DNA of 6,562 nucleotides from Parvularculaceae bacterium (lineage in GTDB: Bacteria > Pseudomonadota > Alphaproteobacteria > Caulobacterales > Parvularculaceae): the NCBI GenBank assembly GCA_013389125.1, contig JACADX010000194.1:1-6562 (forward strand), in the 5' to 3' direction. The notes below the pieces were generated by a model. The model was not told the DNA's origin and searched no databases. It was given only the letters and a program-made list of their open reading frames with translations. The position numbers were made by a program, and so were the translations under genes. Each line of letters opens with the position of its first letter. Positions within the stretch are counted from its first letter, which is position 1. This document shows positions 6,160-6,562 of this stretch, piece by piece.

Positions 6160-6562
6160 CCCTCGCCCTTCGCTTGTCGCTGATGTCGTGCGCGTGCGTC
6201 GCGGCCCTCGCGCCGCCCGCGCGCGCGCAGGAACGGCCGGCGGGCGTAGAATTGTCGACGGCGATGTCGCCGTCGCCTCAAGCGCCGAGCGGCGCGCCGG
6301 CGCTGTTTCCGGTTGAAGTGGTGCTCGACCAGCTCCGCCGCGCGCTCGGCATGTCCTTCGTATTCGACAGCCGGCTTCTCGCCGGCGCGAGGATAAGGCA
6401 GGTCGATCCGTCAAAATCGCCGGAGGCGAAGCTCCGCGACGAGCTGAGATCCATCAGTCTTGATTTGCACAAAGTCGCCGGAAACACGTTCGCGATCACG
6501 CACGCCGCCGACAACGCGGCGCCTTATGTCGCCGCGGACACCGCGCCGGCCCGGGACCCGCC
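6156..6562 (+). CDS. Secreted STN-domain protein, probably a TonB-dependent transducer (3'-truncated)
   Basis: The first 135 residues are visible; the frame is still open at the window end. The proposed GTG start (6156) overlaps the FecR stop codon by 4 nt, suggesting translational coupling, with GAGG about 10 nt upstream. A signal peptide is evident: an arginine near the start, a hydrophobic core and APPARA before the likely cleavage at about residue 24. After a Pro/Ser/Ala linker, residues 51-114 match the STN (secretin and TonB N-terminus) fold: FPVEVVLDQLRRALGMSFVF, then LLAGARIRQVD, SPEAKLRDELRSISLDL and GNTFAI. A low-complexity Ala/Pro linker begins at about 119, where a TonB box and plug would follow in an STN-type receptor. 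By analogy with FecA it should contact FecR in the periplasm. Whether a beta-barrel follows, or this is a free-standing STN protein, cannot be seen. The ATG at 6183 would lose the charged N-region, so I prefer GTG. Confidence 0.
   Translation, partial: MTLALRLSLMSCACVAALAPPARAQERPAGVELSTAMSPSPQAPSGAPALFPVEVVLDQLRRALGMSFVFDSRLLAGARIRQVDPSKSPEAKLRDELRSISLDLHKVAGNTFAITHAADNAAPYVAADTAPARDP

Noticed and set aside
6183..6194. Possible lipobox (LMSC) in the STN protein
   Set aside because: The hydrophobic stretch before the Cys is too short for a lipoprotein signal, and hydrophobic sequence continues to a better signal peptidase I site, APPARA.
5092..6414. Long minus-strand open frame (440 codons) opposite the FecR and STN genes
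   Set aside because: It is antisense to two clear domain proteins, very rich in Arg, and has no family motif. GC-rich codon bias keeps the antisense frame open.

Overview
The window is high-GC DNA with the look of an alphaproteobacterial chromosome, probably from the Caulobacterales/Hyphomonadaceae/Parvularculales part of the class. This rests on GC-rich third positions, the DEIIVTGSRIP-type N-terminus of the TonB-dependent receptor, and the FecI/FecR/STN gene set typical of those groups. The lineage is an inference; no rRNA or other marker gene is present.

Layout, left to right. (1) The 3' part of a plus-strand PLP-dependent serine/threonine dehydratase gene (1-867), cut by the window edge. 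(2) A convergent intergenic gap (868-1079) with a strong GC hairpin that reads as an intrinsic terminator for the minus strand. (3) A minus-strand gene for a complete 999-residue TonB-dependent outer-membrane receptor (1080-4079) that has a signal peptide but no N-terminal STN signalling domain. (4) A 434-bp divergent intergenic region (4080-4513) with a perfect 11-bp inverted repeat. (5) A plus-strand cell-surface-signalling operon: a FecI-like ECF sigma factor (4514-5122), a FecR-like anti-sigma/sigma regulator (5158-6159) and, overlapping it by 4 nt, the start of a secreted STN-domain protein (6156 to the window end, incomplete).

How the genes probably work together. In FecI/FecR/FecA-type systems, a receptor with a periplasmic STN domain signals to the membrane-bound FecR protein, which releases or activates the ECF sigma factor to transcribe the uptake gene. 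Here the STN domain lies on the protein translationally coupled to FecR, and the complete receptor encoded divergently has none. Either the truncated last gene is itself an STN-bearing TonB receptor and the divergent receptor is a co-regulated target, or signalling and transport are split between two proteins. The window does not extend far enough to decide.

The dehydratase is probably an unrelated housekeeping or catabolic neighbour. I see no mobile element, CRISPR array, tRNA or rRNA. Most of the window is a recognisable signalling and uptake locus rather than a wholly new system. The least explained parts are the 29-bp palindrome in the divergent region and the uncoupled STN domain.
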